Shown: positions 1-6,728 of the stretch, one piece after another
Layout of the letters: each line of letters starts with the position of its first letter
Numbering within the stretch: position 1 is the first letter of the stretch
Notes under the pieces: model-generated
Databases searched by the model: none
The model's input: only the letters and a program-made list of their open reading frames with translations
What the model was told of the DNA's origin: nothing
Assembly: GCA_027310235.1 (NCBI GenBank)
Contig: DAIDBF010000050.1
Span: 1-18,427, forward strand
Length of the DNA stretch: 18,427 nt
Reading direction: 5' to 3'
DNA from: a bacterium
Lineage (GTDB): Bacteria > Patescibacteriota > Minisyncoccia > UBA6257 > GWB1-50-10
Position numbers and translations under genes: made by a program

Positions 1-224
1 GCACATAACGTTGTACTTCTAACGTCCATTCCCAACTCCTCCTGCATTTCCCGTTTCACCGCCTCTTCAAGGGTTTCGTTGATGGAAACCTTTCCTCCAA
101 CTACGAAAATGTAGTCATAATCACTCTTCTCAAACAGAAAACCGCGGTTTGTCTTCACTATACAAACAACTTTTGCCTTGAATTGGATGTCGTCAATCGA
201 AATTTTTATGTCCGAATTTTGCAT
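1..224 (-). CDS. Nudix hydrolase, C-terminal part cut off by the window edge
   Basis: Reading the minus strand from the ATG at 222-224 gives 74 codons that run off the window start without a stop. The frame contains a complete Nudix box of the form G-x5-E-x7-R-E-U-x-E-E-x-G-U (GGKVSINETLEE, then AVKREMQEELGMD), which holds the metal-binding glutamates of hydrolases that cleave nucleoside diphosphates linked to another moiety. A strand-like segment with FKAKVVCIVKTNRGFLF precedes it, as is usual for this fold. Substrate cannot be told from this fragment. The next minus-strand gene upstream ends 23 bases before its start, so the two are probably co-transcribed. No clear Shine-Dalgarno sequence lies upstream of the ATG. 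Confidence 0.9.
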   Translation of the reverse strand, partial: MQNSDIKISIDDIQFKAKVVCIVKTNRGFLFEKSDYDYIFVVGGKVSINETLEEAVKREMQEELGMDVRSTTLC

Positions 225-247
225 GTGGTAACTATATCACGATCTCT

Positions 248-958
248 TTATAGAACGAAGGAGTGATTTGGAAGTATTTTTTTAGGAGTGCGTCCCTTGT
301 GAAAGATATAAACACAACCAGTTCCTGTTACTTTTGCAGTTTTTCCCATCACCATGACGGCAGTCCCGCTGGGGATTGCTATCACAGGATCGGTTTTCCT
401 TCTAAAGTATTTTTCCACCTTTTGTCGGTCACCTTCTTCAAAATGGGTCAATATAGAATATCCACCTACAAGAGCCATGCCCTCAGTAGACCTATAACCG
501 CGTTTCTCGTTGTCCGGAAGGTATTTTTCTTCGATGTACGTTGATATGTCAACGCCCATCAACACGGCGCCGGCACTCGCCCCATAAACGACACCCCCGC
601 TTGTGATGTAGTTTCTTAAGAGAGGTAAAAAACCATCTCTCTTCATTAGGTGCAGTAGTTTGTACGTGTTACCTCCTCCTATGTAGATAGCAGAGAATCT
701 TTCGAGGTCCGGGCAATTTTTCAGATCGGTTACCAGTGAAATTTCAACCAGCCCCTTGTGTAGGTTGTTCAGTTTGTTCGCGAGCCAGACAGAACTCTTT
801 CTATACCCATTCCGGTCCCCGGTTTTTCCGATGGGAATAAATAAGATACTTTTTTTCGGCAAGTGATCTAAAAAGAATGAATCGATTTTTTCTGTTTTTT
901 GTTCATCGCCACCGCCAGAAAGATAAATAACCCCTTTTCTCTCCATAGATTTGAACAT
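248..958 (-). CDS. Peptidase S51 / dipeptidase E-like protein
   Basis: The protein has the glutamine-amidotransferase-like fold of the S51 family. Visible landmarks are the first strand VIYLSGGG, the IYIGGGNTYKLL motif, the nucleophile elbow GASAGA (catalytic serine) and LTHFEEGDR, whose histidine matches the catalytic His157 of dipeptidase E (PepE). Known PepE enzymes cleave N-terminal aspartyl dipeptides in the cytoplasm with a Ser-His-Glu triad. By eye, the segment IPSGTAVMV aligns with the LPEG stretch that carries Glu192 in PepE, so the third catalytic residue appears to be serine here; activity may be altered. Length (about 236 residues) is normal. The start is uncertain: GTG at 964, ATG at 958 or ATG at 946 are all in frame, none with a good ribosome binding site. 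It lies between a nucleotidyltransferase-like gene (22 to 28 bases upstream, depending on start) and a Nudix gene in one minus-strand run. Confidence 0.85.
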   Translation of the reverse strand: MFKSMERKGVIYLSGGGDEQKTEKIDSFFLDHLPKKSILFIPIGKTGDRNGYRKSSVWLANKLNNLHKGLVEISLVTDLKNCPDLERFSAIYIGGGNTYKLLHLMKRDGFLPLLRNYITSGGVVYGASAGAVLMGVDISTYIEEKYLPDNEKRGYRSTEGMALVGGYSILTHFEEGDRQKVEKYFRRKTDPVIAIPSGTAVMVMGKTAKVTGTGCVYIFHKGRTPKKILPNHSFVL

Positions 959-980
959 TCGCACAGTACTTGTTTAAAAA

Positions 981-1694
981 TTACCTTCCCCGATTTTTAT
1001 ATTTCAGATCAAAATCTTTTTTACACCTTATCAGAGCTTTGCTGATAACGGAGTCAAAAAAATCAAAATACTCGTCGGGTGTCCTTATTTTTCTGAAATC
1101 AAGTGATGAATCAAGCACTCCCATCTCAGTCAATCTCTGGTTGATTTCGTCCTGCTGCAACTTGTTTACAGAAAGATCGTTTTCCAGTCCTTGCAATATG
1201 AGAATACTCCTCGATATGCGGAGGAGATACTTTTTGATGTATGTTATCTTCTCCTGTGGCGTGAGAGATGCTGAAAGATATCTTTGTCTTACCGTTTGTA
1301 GTCGCTCGATAGAACGAATAAGCATGCTTTGTTTATACTCATACTCGTTCACTCTCGAATACTCGCTGGCGAGCATATTCTTCCCCAAAAGGCACAATCC
1401 GCGTGCAAGATATTCCAACTTGAATTCTCTGGTATAAAACGACAGATTATTCAGAACTTCCTCTTGCGCGTAAATGTTAACGTCCAGCTTTTTGTATTTC
1501 CTTACGAGTAATTTGAATAGCTCGTTTAACGTAGAATCTACTTTTTTAACGATAACTATAGCATCAAAGTCGTTTACGTTTTTCTCGCTGTTTAAGATCG
1601 AACCAAAGATTAGAAAACACACCAGGTTGTCTGCATGCGGGAGCAGTAGTATTTTCCTTTTTAGATCGAGGAGATCTTTTCGTGGCGCTTTCAT
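981..1694 (-). CDS. Nucleotidyltransferase-fold protein (MNT-like)
   Basis: The frame is open from 1844, but I place the start at the ATG at 1692-1694. The upstream 50 codons look non-coding and overlap a good minus-strand promoter with TATAAT at 1734-1739. From that start the protein has about 237 residues. An N-terminal minimal nucleotidyltransferase domain is suggested by FLIFGSIL (Gly31-Ser32), NDFDAIVIV (Asp42 and Asp44, the metal-binding pair) and LDVNIY (Asp71, third carboxylate). The rest is helical and charged, with many Leu, Ile and Arg residues, resembling a HEPN/KNTase-type helical partner region, although I see no clear RxxxxH motif. Such folds transfer NMP to proteins, RNA or drugs; the target here is unknown. 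It heads the minus-strand run with the S51 and Nudix genes. Confidence 0.65.
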   Translation of the reverse strand: MKAPRKDLLDLKRKILLLPHADNLVCFLIFGSILNSEKNVNDFDAIVIVKKVDSTLNELFKLLVRKYKKLDVNIYAQEEVLNNLSFYTREFKLEYLARGLCLLGKNMLASEYSRVNEYEYKQSMLIRSIERLQTVRQRYLSASLTPQEKITYIKKYLLRISRSILILQGLENDLSVNKLQQDEINQRLTEMGVLDSSLDFRKIRTPDEYFDFFDSVISKALIRCKKDFDLKYKNRGR

Positions 1695-1733
1695 GACGTA
1701 CTCTAAGGAATCCTTTGTTCTGACAACGTAGCT

Positions 1734-1763
1734 ATTATAGTTTAAAGAAGACCTTGAATCCAA
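1734..1763 (-). promoter_or_regulatory. Promoter for the minus-strand nucleotidyltransferase-like gene
   Basis: On the minus strand a perfect -10 box TATAAT (plus-strand positions 1734-1739) is preceded, after an 18-base spacer, by TTGGAT as a moderate -35 box. Transcription would begin around 1726, about 30 bases before the ATG at 1694. Its position argues against the longer reading that starts at 1844. Confidence 0.55.
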
Positions 1764-1844
1764 GAAGATGGTGCAGGTACTCGCCGTGCTAAGGAAGCTA
1801 ATTAGTGACCTGTTCTCCCACCCCCGACAGCCTATTTGAGACAT

Positions 1845-1873
1845 TTGACGAAGCTTGAGGAAAAACGTAAATT
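1845..1873 (+). promoter_or_regulatory. Promoter for the class IV aminotransferase gene
   Basis: TTGACG at 1845-1850, a 17-base spacer and TAAATT at 1868-1873 make a good sigma-70 type promoter. The expected transcript start is near 1880, only about 11 bases before the ATG at 1891. It overlaps the alternative TTG start at 1855, which therefore is unlikely to be used. Confidence 0.6.
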
Positions 1874-1890
1874 ATCCTCAACTGAAACCC

Positions 1891-2730
1891 ATGAGTAAGT
1901 ACTTGCACTATCTCAACGGACGCTTTGTAAAAGAAGATGAATTATTGATTTCTCCAAGAGATCTGGGGTTTAGTAGGGGTTTTGGAGTTTTCAATCATTT
2001 AAAAACCTACAATGGTAGGCCTTTTAAGTTGGAAGGAAACCTGACGCGTCTTATGAGGTCGGCCGAACTTATTGGCCTAAAACACAATTACAGCATTACA
2101 CAACTTGCGGGCATCGTAAAAGAATTACTTTCAAAAAATGATGACGGCAACGATAAGGAGATAAGAATAATTCTTTCCGGAGGGGTGTCAAACTCGCTCC
2201 TTCAAACCTCAGAGGCAACTCTTTTAATGATCGTTGATTCGTTGAGTTTATTAGAGAGGGAAATTTATGAAAAGGGAGTGAAACTGAACTCGGTAAAATT
2301 CACAAGACATATACCGGAAGCAAAAAGTACCAGTTATATAGAAGGAGTGAGACAAACATGGATCGGTAAACAGGGTGGTTTTTACCAACCTCTTTTCTTC
2401 TCTGATTCCCAGGTTTACGAGGCCGCGAAAAGTAATGTTTTCGTCGTTAAGAAGGGAAAAATTTATACACCGAAAAACAATATTTTTAAGGGGGGAACGA
2501 GGAATGTTTTAGTAGATGACTTAAAAAACGAACTTAAAATAATTGAGGAAGATTTTAAACTGGACTTTCTATTGAGTGCCGATGAGGTATTCTTGGCGAG
2601 TTCAGGGAAAGAAATAGTGCCAGTAGTAAAAGTTAATGAAACAACTATCGGCAGCGGGAAGGTAGGTAGTATCACAAAGCTGGTCATGGAAACGTTTCAA
2701 GAGTTTACAAATTCCGATAGGTGGCGATGA
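1891..2730 (+). CDS. Class IV aminotransferase (branched-chain / D-amino acid transaminase family)
   Basis: This 279-residue protein is a PLP-dependent fold-type IV enzyme. It shows the family's N-terminal pattern (YLNGRFVKEDELLISPRD, then LGFSRGFGVF), a candidate PLP lysine in EAKSTSY (Lys145), the glutamate that contacts the pyridine nitrogen in YEAAKSN (Glu177, with Asn182), the phosphate-binding GGTRNVL loop and the closing ADEVFLASSGKEIVPV segment. Family members interconvert branched-chain amino acids and 2-oxo acids, make D-amino acids, or cleave aminodeoxychorismate; the sequence does not settle which. The strongest candidate start is the ATG at 1891, because the promoter covers the upstream TTG. 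The gene stands alone, divergent from the nucleotidyltransferase-like gene and closed by a strong terminator. Confidence 0.9.
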   Translation: MSKYLHYLNGRFVKEDELLISPRDLGFSRGFGVFNHLKTYNGRPFKLEGNLTRLMRSAELIGLKHNYSITQLAGIVKELLSKNDDGNDKEIRIILSGGVSNSLLQTSEATLLMIVDSLSLLEREIYEKGVKLNSVKFTRHIPEAKSTSYIEGVRQTWIGKQGGFYQPLFFSDSQVYEAAKSNVFVVKKGKIYTPKNNIFKGGTRNVLVDDLKNELKIIEEDFKLDFLLSADEVFLASSGKEIVPVVKVNETTIGSGKVGSITKLVMETFQEFTNSDRWR

Positions 2731-2794
2731 GAAATCCGTATCGGATCTGATACCGGCAGTGATCCGGATGACTAAACGGATTCTGCATGTTGTG

Positions 2795-2825
2795 AGGGAG
2801 TAATAGCAATATTACTCCCTTTTTG
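2795..2825 (+). terminator. Intrinsic terminator after the aminotransferase gene
   Basis: A perfect 11-base-pair stem (AGGGAGTAATA at 2795-2805 with its complement at 2810-2820) is closed by a GCAA tetraloop and followed directly by a run of five T. This is a textbook Rho-independent terminator. Confidence 0.9.
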
Positions 2826-2839
2826 TATAAGATAATGGT

Positions 2840-3328
2840 ATGGATAAGAAGCTTGCGAAGGAGATAAATAATATAGCTAAGAACGACCAGAAAATGAGAA
2901 AAAAAGGCAAGGCTCCGAATCGACCGGAAGACATAAAGAACACCATACTTCTTAAAGGCATAATCCGGAAACATGGTTGGCCAACTATAGATCTCGTAGG
3001 AAAAAAGGCGAGTAAGAACGCATGGCTTATCGTCCAGCACGCAGACCACGATCGAAAGTTCCAAAACTCAATCCTTCGTCTGCTTAAGAGAATGAGCAAA
3101 AGTGAAATAGATAAAATGGAGATAGCATTTCTCACCGATCGTCTTCTTGTTGCAAGCGGGAAGAAACAAAAGTTTGGTACGCAGTTTCGTCTCACACGAA
3201 AGGGGGTATTAAAAATGTATCCGATAGAAGAAAAAAAGGGGATTGATACAATGCGAAAGAGGTACAATCTTCCCTCAATCAAGGAGTATCAAGATGACGC
3301 GAGTGAATTCAATCTCTTGAACGAATGA
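2840..3328 (+). CDS. DUF6624 family protein
   Basis: This 162-residue protein matches what I recall of the DUF6624 pattern: an N-terminal charged helix, LLKGIIRKHGWPTIDLVG, ASKNAWLIVQHADHD, then AFLTDRLLVASGKKQKFGTQ. The conserved His-Ala-Asp-His-Asp, Asp-Arg and Gly-Thr-Gln residues suggest a catalytic or binding role, but no function is established for the family that I can name. No signal peptide or membrane segment is seen, so it is probably cytoplasmic. The start is the ATG at 2840, only 15 bases after the preceding terminator stem; TATAAG or GATAAT just upstream may serve as a -10 box, which would give a very short leader. It appears to be a single-gene transcription unit with hairpins after its stop. 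Confidence 0.8.
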   Translation: MDKKLAKEINNIAKNDQKMRKKGKAPNRPEDIKNTILLKGIIRKHGWPTIDLVGKKASKNAWLIVQHADHDRKFQNSILRLLKRMSKSEIDKMEIAFLTDRLLVASGKKQKFGTQFRLTRKGVLKMYPIEEKKGIDTMRKRYNLPSIKEYQDDASEFNLLNE

Positions 3329-3385
3329 AGACGAATAGTCTTCCTTTATTGAGGACCTGTATATTTGCATAGGTCCTATATTTTT
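3327..3385 (+). terminator. Double hairpin terminator region after the DUF6624 gene
   Basis: Two hairpins follow each other. The first begins in the stop codon (GAAGAC at 3327-3332 pairs with GTCTTC at 3338-3343) and is followed by CTTTATT. The second pairs AGGACCT (3352-3358) with AGGTCCT (3371-3377) and ends in ATATTTTT. The second is the better intrinsic terminator. Confidence 0.75.
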
Positions 3386-3389
3386 GTCT

Positions 3390-3455
3390 GTTAGAAAAAA
3401 TGTAATCGAAAGGTGGAGAAGGTTCTATGCTTTATATATGAAAGCGGTAAAATAA
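3390..3455 (+). pseudogene. Remnant of the 3' end of a SAM methyltransferase gene
   Basis: Just after the terminator, the frame ending at the TAA at 3453-3455 reads ERWRRFYALYMKAVK. This matches the last residues of the intact methyltransferase at 6725-7480, which ends EREFYSLYMKAVK. The 4-base distance from stop to the next ATG is also the same as at the intact locus. Nothing upstream of about 3390 in this frame resembles a methyltransferase, so only the tail survives. It is clearly more diverged from its partner than the CYTH fragment that follows. Confidence 0.7.
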
Positions 3456-3637
3456 ACTCATGTTTGAGATTGAGTTCAGGGCAGAATTTAATAAGGAGAG
3501 ATTCGATGAGTTGAAAAAGTATCTCGATGCGCACGCGAAGAATCTCGGTGACGATGATAAGGATTGTTACTACTATATCTTTTCCGATAAACTCCTAAAG
3601 CTTGTGCACAACACGTCGCAAAAAACCGCGAAAATCT
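3420..3637 (+). repeat. Direct repeat, copy 1 (methyltransferase tail plus CYTH 5' end)
   Basis: This block is homologous, at a constant offset of 4025 bases, to 7445-7662. The coding part from 3460 is about 96% identical, while the first 40 bases are less similar. It is a direct repeat and so a possible substrate for recombination that would delete or duplicate the genes in between. Confidence 0.85.
3460..3637 (+). pseudogene. Truncated duplicate of the CYTH-domain gene
   Basis: The first 59 codons are those of the intact CYTH gene at 7485, with one amino acid difference (Glu for Lys at residue 9). The DNA differs at 7 of 178 positions by my count, and six of these changes are silent, so both copies seem to have been under selection before the break. 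Homology stops at 3637, and the frame then reads unrelated residues to a stop at 3706-3708. The lost two thirds include the glutamate-rich strands and the helix expected to close the CYTH tunnel, so a working enzyme is not expected. Confidence 0.85.
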
Positions 3638-3646
3638 TCCGACAGA

Positions 3647-3674
3647 TTGATTTTCTCCGTACCTCGTCTATTAT
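3647..3674 (+). promoter_or_regulatory. Possible promoter of the nucleoside phosphorylase pseudogene
   Basis: TTGATT at 3647-3652, a 16-base spacer and TATTAT at 3669-3674 resemble a sigma-70 promoter. The -10 box ends six bases before the ATG at 3681, which would give a leaderless or nearly leaderless transcript. Confidence 0.35.
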
Positions 3675-3680
3675 TTTCAT

Positions 3681-4188
3681 ATGGCAGAATCGTTGCAGCC
3701 CCACATAAAATGCAAAGAAGGAGACGTCGCGGAGACGGTTTTTTAGTTGGCGATCCGGGACGAATTACCCTTATCACCTCGCTTTGGGAAAGCGAGGAGA
3801 AGGTCGCCGACAACCGCGGTCTTCCGGTTTGGACCGGGAGTTATAAAGGAAAGAAAAAGGATTTACCTGTTGGAAAGGAATAAACCGCACTCACGACGCG
3901 TTTTATGAACCGGTGGAACACATGCTGCGATTGGACGGGCTTCTTACCGACAAAAGAACAATGGGGTGGCCGAGTCCGCTTGTGAGTTCAGAGATGAAAT
4001 GCAGCGCCGTATTCGTGATCGCGGCCTTGAGAGGTCTTCGCGTCGCCGCGATCCTCGCAGTGAATACGACAGAGCCGCTCGATGAGATAAGAAAAAACCC
4101 AGACCTTGTATACGAATTAATTGAAGATCCTGCGGTAAAGCAGGGAATGCAAAACGCGATACAAACCGCATTAGACAGCGTCTTGTAA
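3681..4188 (+). pseudogene. Nucleoside phosphorylase (PNP/uridine phosphorylase family) pseudogene
   Basis: Three frames must be joined. From the ATG at 3681 the protein reads MAESLQPHIKCKEGDVAETVF and stops at 3744-3746. Adding one T to the run of six T at 3739-3744 restores the frame LVGDPGRITLITSLWES and then EKVADNRG and WTGSYKGKK, the classic N-terminal phosphate-binding region of the family. That frame stops at 3881-3883. A third frame continues with THDAFYEP and SSEMKCSAVFVIAALRGLRV to the TAA at 4186-4188, matching the family's C-terminal third. The central 90 to 100 residues, with the GIG-type and RxGT-type segments, are absent. The usual ribose-contacting glutamate of EME reads lysine (EMK). 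Intact members phosphorolyse nucleosides to base and ribose-1-phosphate; this copy cannot. Confidence 0.85.
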
Positions 4189-4216
4189 GGGAATATCTCT
4201 TGAAGTTGCGGGTAGG

Positions 4217-4244
4217 TTGACTTATGCTTATTCAAGCAACTAAT
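4217..4244 (+). promoter_or_regulatory. Possible promoter of the P-loop kinase-like gene
   Basis: TTGACT at 4217-4222 is followed after 16 bases by ACTAAT at 4239-4244. A GGAG motif lies at 4247-4250, five bases before the ATG at 4256, which would serve as a ribosome binding site only if transcription starts further upstream. Confidence 0.3.
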
Positions 4245-4255
4245 CTGGAGTTCCT

Positions 4256-4852
4256 ATGGGTTTGTTTTTTATTGGCGGAATTAATGGGGTTGGTAAAACC
4301 TCTATCACAAACTCTCTTGCGGGAAGGTGCTCAAAAATAAAAGTGTTAAGCGGCACCGAAGAACTAATGGAGCGTCTTGGTATTGAAAAAAGCGGTTATG
4401 AACAACTGCGCAGGATACCGGAGGAAGAAAAAAGTGAAGCGTTCGCCGAACTTTTTCTTGATCTAAAAAAATCCTATCAGAGAAACGACATCGTGCTTGT
4501 AACCGGGCACTATGTCAAAATACTGAATGGCAGGATTACTCCCAGCTTCGGACCTTGGTATGGCGTATGCACTGCTGCTATTCTTGTGGCGAGTGAGCCG
4601 AATATGATTTTAAAGCGTATCCTTCGCGATGAACTTGAGGGGTCGAGAGCCGATAGAGGCTTATTCAAAACCGATTCTTCGATGGAAGAGAAAGTTCGAT
4701 GTTTAAATAATGCTCAGATTCTATCGTCGAAGATCCTTACTTGTGCCAAGAGAGAATATAAAATCCCGGGTTTCAGGATTGAAAATCCAGAAGGGCAGTT
4801 ACATCATGCCGTTAAAAAACTTATCAGTGTTGTTGAAGGGGGTTCTTTTTAA
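4256..4852 (+). CDS. P-loop ATPase / small-molecule kinase-like protein (AAA, adenylate kinase type)
   Basis: The 198-residue protein begins with a beta strand and a Walker A loop, GGINGVGKTS, with Lys14 and Thr15 as the phosphate-binding residues. A second strand, DIVLVTGHY, fits a Walker B-like position, as in archaeal adenylate kinase and related nucleotide or metabolite kinases. An arginine-rich region (LKRILRDELEGSRADR, around residues 120-135) resembles the lid that closes over ATP. The acceptor substrate is not identifiable. A GGAG ribosome binding site precedes the ATG by five bases. It runs in the same direction as the five-gene operon that starts 26 bases downstream, separated only by a hairpin and a -10 box, so joint expression is plausible. 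Confidence 0.7.
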   Translation: MGLFFIGGINGVGKTSITNSLAGRCSKIKVLSGTEELMERLGIEKSGYEQLRRIPEEEKSEAFAELFLDLKKSYQRNDIVLVTGHYVKILNGRITPSFGPWYGVCTAAILVASEPNMILKRILRDELEGSRADRGLFKTDSSMEEKVRCLNNAQILSSKILTCAKREYKIPGFRIENPEGQLHHAVKKLISVVEGGSF

Positions 4853-4860
4853 TAACCCCC
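4838..4860 (+). terminator. Weak terminator-like hairpin at the end of the P-loop gene
   Basis: GGGGGTT at 4838-4844 pairs with AACCCCC at 4854-4860 around a T-rich loop. The stem overlaps the last codons and the stop. No T run follows, so read-through into the next gene is likely. Confidence 0.4.
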
Positions 4861-4864
4861 CTTC

Positions 4865-4870
4865 TATAAT
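4865..4870 (+). promoter_or_regulatory. -10 box of the five-gene operon
   Basis: A perfect TATAAT lies at 4865-4870, eight bases before the ATG at 4879. No convincing -35 box stands at the usual distance. If active, the transcript would be leaderless or have a leader of one to three bases. Confidence 0.4.
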
Positions 4871-4878
4871 AGACTCGG

Positions 4879-5358
4879 ATGCATATAACAAATTACCAGA
4901 AAGTTTCTAAGAAAGATCAACTTCTTCTGCGGCTGGCGAAAGATGCGGCTGAGCAATCAGTCTCGCAGGGGAGACATAAGGTGGGCTGTATTCTTTTGTG
5001 CGGAAACGGATCCGCATACGCGGGTGCAACGGCGCTTCGTACAAGGGTTATCGGTTCGACTTGTGCCGAACGGATGGCGCTTGATAAGTGGTATTTTAGC
5101 GGAACCAAAGAGATCCCCAGAACCTGCTATCTGGTGGGGATATTCGATCGGAAAAATTGGAATAATAATTTTATTTGCACCCCGTGCGGGGTGTGTTTGG
5201 AGATGTTTTTAGAGCTGATCACGGATCAAAAAGTGGGGAAATTGAAGTTCATATGTTCCAGTTGGAAATTAAACCGGGTGCTTTCCGCCGATCTCAGCGA
5301 ACTTTTTCCACAGCCCGGTAAAGGGGGATGGCCATATAAAAAAATCGCAACATTATGA
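4879..5358 (+). CDS. Cytidine deaminase-fold zinc protein
   Basis: The 159-residue protein has the zinc signature of the cytidine deaminase superfamily: TCAERMA (Cys62 as ligand, Glu64 as proton shuttle) and TPCGVC (Cys103 and Cys106 as ligands). HKVGCILLCGNGSAYAGA matches the strand and substrate region before them. Cys instead of His as first ligand is typical of free-nucleoside deaminases (CDD, blasticidin-S deaminase) rather than of tRNA or dCMP deaminases. It is longer than the usual ~130-residue CDD, with extra residues at the C-terminus that include WPYKK. It is the first gene of a tightly packed run: its stop overlaps the next start in an ATGA. The substrate in this context may be a modified or non-standard nucleoside. 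Confidence 0.8.
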   Translation: MHITNYQKVSKKDQLLLRLAKDAAEQSVSQGRHKVGCILLCGNGSAYAGATALRTRVIGSTCAERMALDKWYFSGTKEIPRTCYLVGIFDRKNWNNNFICTPCGVCLEMFLELITDQKVGKLKFICSSWKLNRVLSADLSELFPQPGKGGWPYKKIATL

Positions 5359-6728
5359 TCAATAAAGGGGATCTTTGGTCTATTGCCCACGTCAACCACG
5401 ATATATTTAAAGATTCGCTGGATTACACCGAGATGTGTTTCAATTCCGACATCGGCTGGTTCAAATACCTGAGCGAAACCACGCCGAACGGATCTCTCCT
5501 GAAAGAGAATGTTCTTTATGATGCGGTAGGGAGTGATAAAGTGTATCTTGCGCATATCACCAAGAGTTTTAGATCGATTCAGGAAAGCAGGAAGATGCTC
5601 TCAAGCAGCGGATGTTTGGTCGGAAGCGTATACTGTACGCCGGTTATCCAGAATGGACGGAAACTCCGCCTCCATAATTTGGGAGAATATATTTTGGAAA
5701 AAGAGGCCCCGAAGTTCAGTAAAGATAAAAAAGATGTAGCTTTGCTTCTTGTCGAATTGGAATTTCCTCGGGAGCGCATAAGTCCTTCCGTGGGAATTGA
5801 TTATCTCAAACTCGGCCTTGTCCATTTTTCGGTTTTTTCCGATTTAAATTATCTTCTTTCCCACGACGAGTTGAACGAGCTGCAGCAGATGACTGTGCAC
5901 TCAGTGAGGAAGACGAGCAATCTCCTTTCCGTCATTGAGGATTCTTCCCCTGAATTAATTGCCCCCAAATTCAGGGAGTTTTACAAATTGTATCAACATG
6001 CCGTTTGTGAACTCCCAATTTTCGGGTATCTTCTTTTTGAAACCCTCTGCGAATATATCGCCCTTTTTCAAAAGGGGACGGAAGTTGAGCGCTGTTTCGA
6101 GTGTGGCGAGCTGTATTGTGCAAATTTTAAAGATATGATCTTTTCTGTCTGTCCTGATCTTACTCGTTCTTTCAATCTAGGGTTGTTTCATCCTGACTTC
6201 GAAAGCATATTGAAATATCTCGTGAAAATAGGCGTGATTGCGACGAAGGAGGATGAAAACGCGTTCACCCTACACCTCGCGCGGCGTCTTTCCTATTTAG
6301 TCGAAAGCAGACTTTATCACCCTCTTCATTCCGATACGCCGGACAGAAAAACATTCTGGCGGAACATCGAGTGGGATTTCGAGTACCTCCAGCAGCAACT
6401 CATTCCGTTGCTCGGTCACGCCATTCACCGTCTTCTTAGAAACATGAGACGATACCCAAATTTCTATTTTTACTTCGATCAGTACAAAGCCCTGCAGGCG
6501 TGGAATTACTGGAATCATATGGACATCTCGCTTCCGTATAATGCGATCTTGCCGAAAGGAGAGATTGGCATCAATCCGGCGGATCCTTATTTGAAATATA
6601 AAGTGTTCACGGCGGACGTAAACAAAGAAAAGGGATTCACATATCTCGAAAAGAAAAAAGAACTCCCTCTGGCTATCGAACCGCGGCTTGCTGAGTTAAA
6701 TATGCTCCTCATGAGAAAAAAATCATGA
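5355..6728 (+). CDS. Unrecognised 457-residue protein
   Basis: I do not recognise this protein. Its start ATG overlaps the upstream stop (ATGA), and its own stop overlaps the next start in the same way, so it is translated with its neighbours. There is no signal peptide or clear membrane segment. The N-terminal part (about residues 60-110: VYLAHITKSFRSIQESRKML, then RLHNLGEYILEKEA) loosely recalls ADP-ribosyltransferase-like folds of the His-Thr type, but this is only a visual impression. The middle contains a Cys cluster (RCFECGELYCANF) that could bind a metal. The last 170 residues are rich in aromatic residues, Leu, His and Arg (RNMRRYPNFYFYFDQYKALQ) and look helical. It may be the defining subunit of the surrounding cassette. 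Confidence 0.8.
   Translation: MINKGDLWSIAHVNHDIFKDSLDYTEMCFNSDIGWFKYLSETTPNGSLLKENVLYDAVGSDKVYLAHITKSFRSIQESRKMLSSSGCLVGSVYCTPVIQNGRKLRLHNLGEYILEKEAPKFSKDKKDVALLLVELEFPRERISPSVGIDYLKLGLVHFSVFSDLNYLLSHDELNELQQMTVHSVRKTSNLLSVIEDSSPELIAPKFREFYKLYQHAVCELPIFGYLLFETLCEYIALFQKGTEVERCFECGELYCANFKDMIFSVCPDLTRSFNLGLFHPDFESILKYLVKIGVIATKEDENAFTLHLARRLSYLVESRLYHPLHSDTPDRKTFWRNIEWDFEYLQQQLIPLLGHAIHRLLRNMRRYPNFYFYFDQYKALQAWNYWNHMDISLPYNAILPKGEIGINPADPYLKYKVFTADVNKEKGFTYLEKKKELPLAIEPRLAELNMLLMRKKS

Noticed and set aside
1695..1844. N-terminal extension of the nucleotidyltransferase-like gene
   Set aside because: The residues look non-coding and the stretch contains a good promoter for the shorter form.
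1855..1890. TTG start for the aminotransferase gene
   Set aside because: It falls within the promoter spacer, and the extra residues precede the usual family N-terminus.
3739..3746. Programmed frameshift in the nucleoside phosphorylase
   Set aside because: A single T run could suggest slippage, but the missing middle third shows that no full protein can be made in any frame.
4201..4246. Inverted repeat or operator upstream of the P-loop gene (AGTTGC and GCAACT, CTTGAA and TTCAAG)
   Set aside because: The two half-sites occur in the wrong order to form one palindrome, and the distance is too large for a convincing operator.
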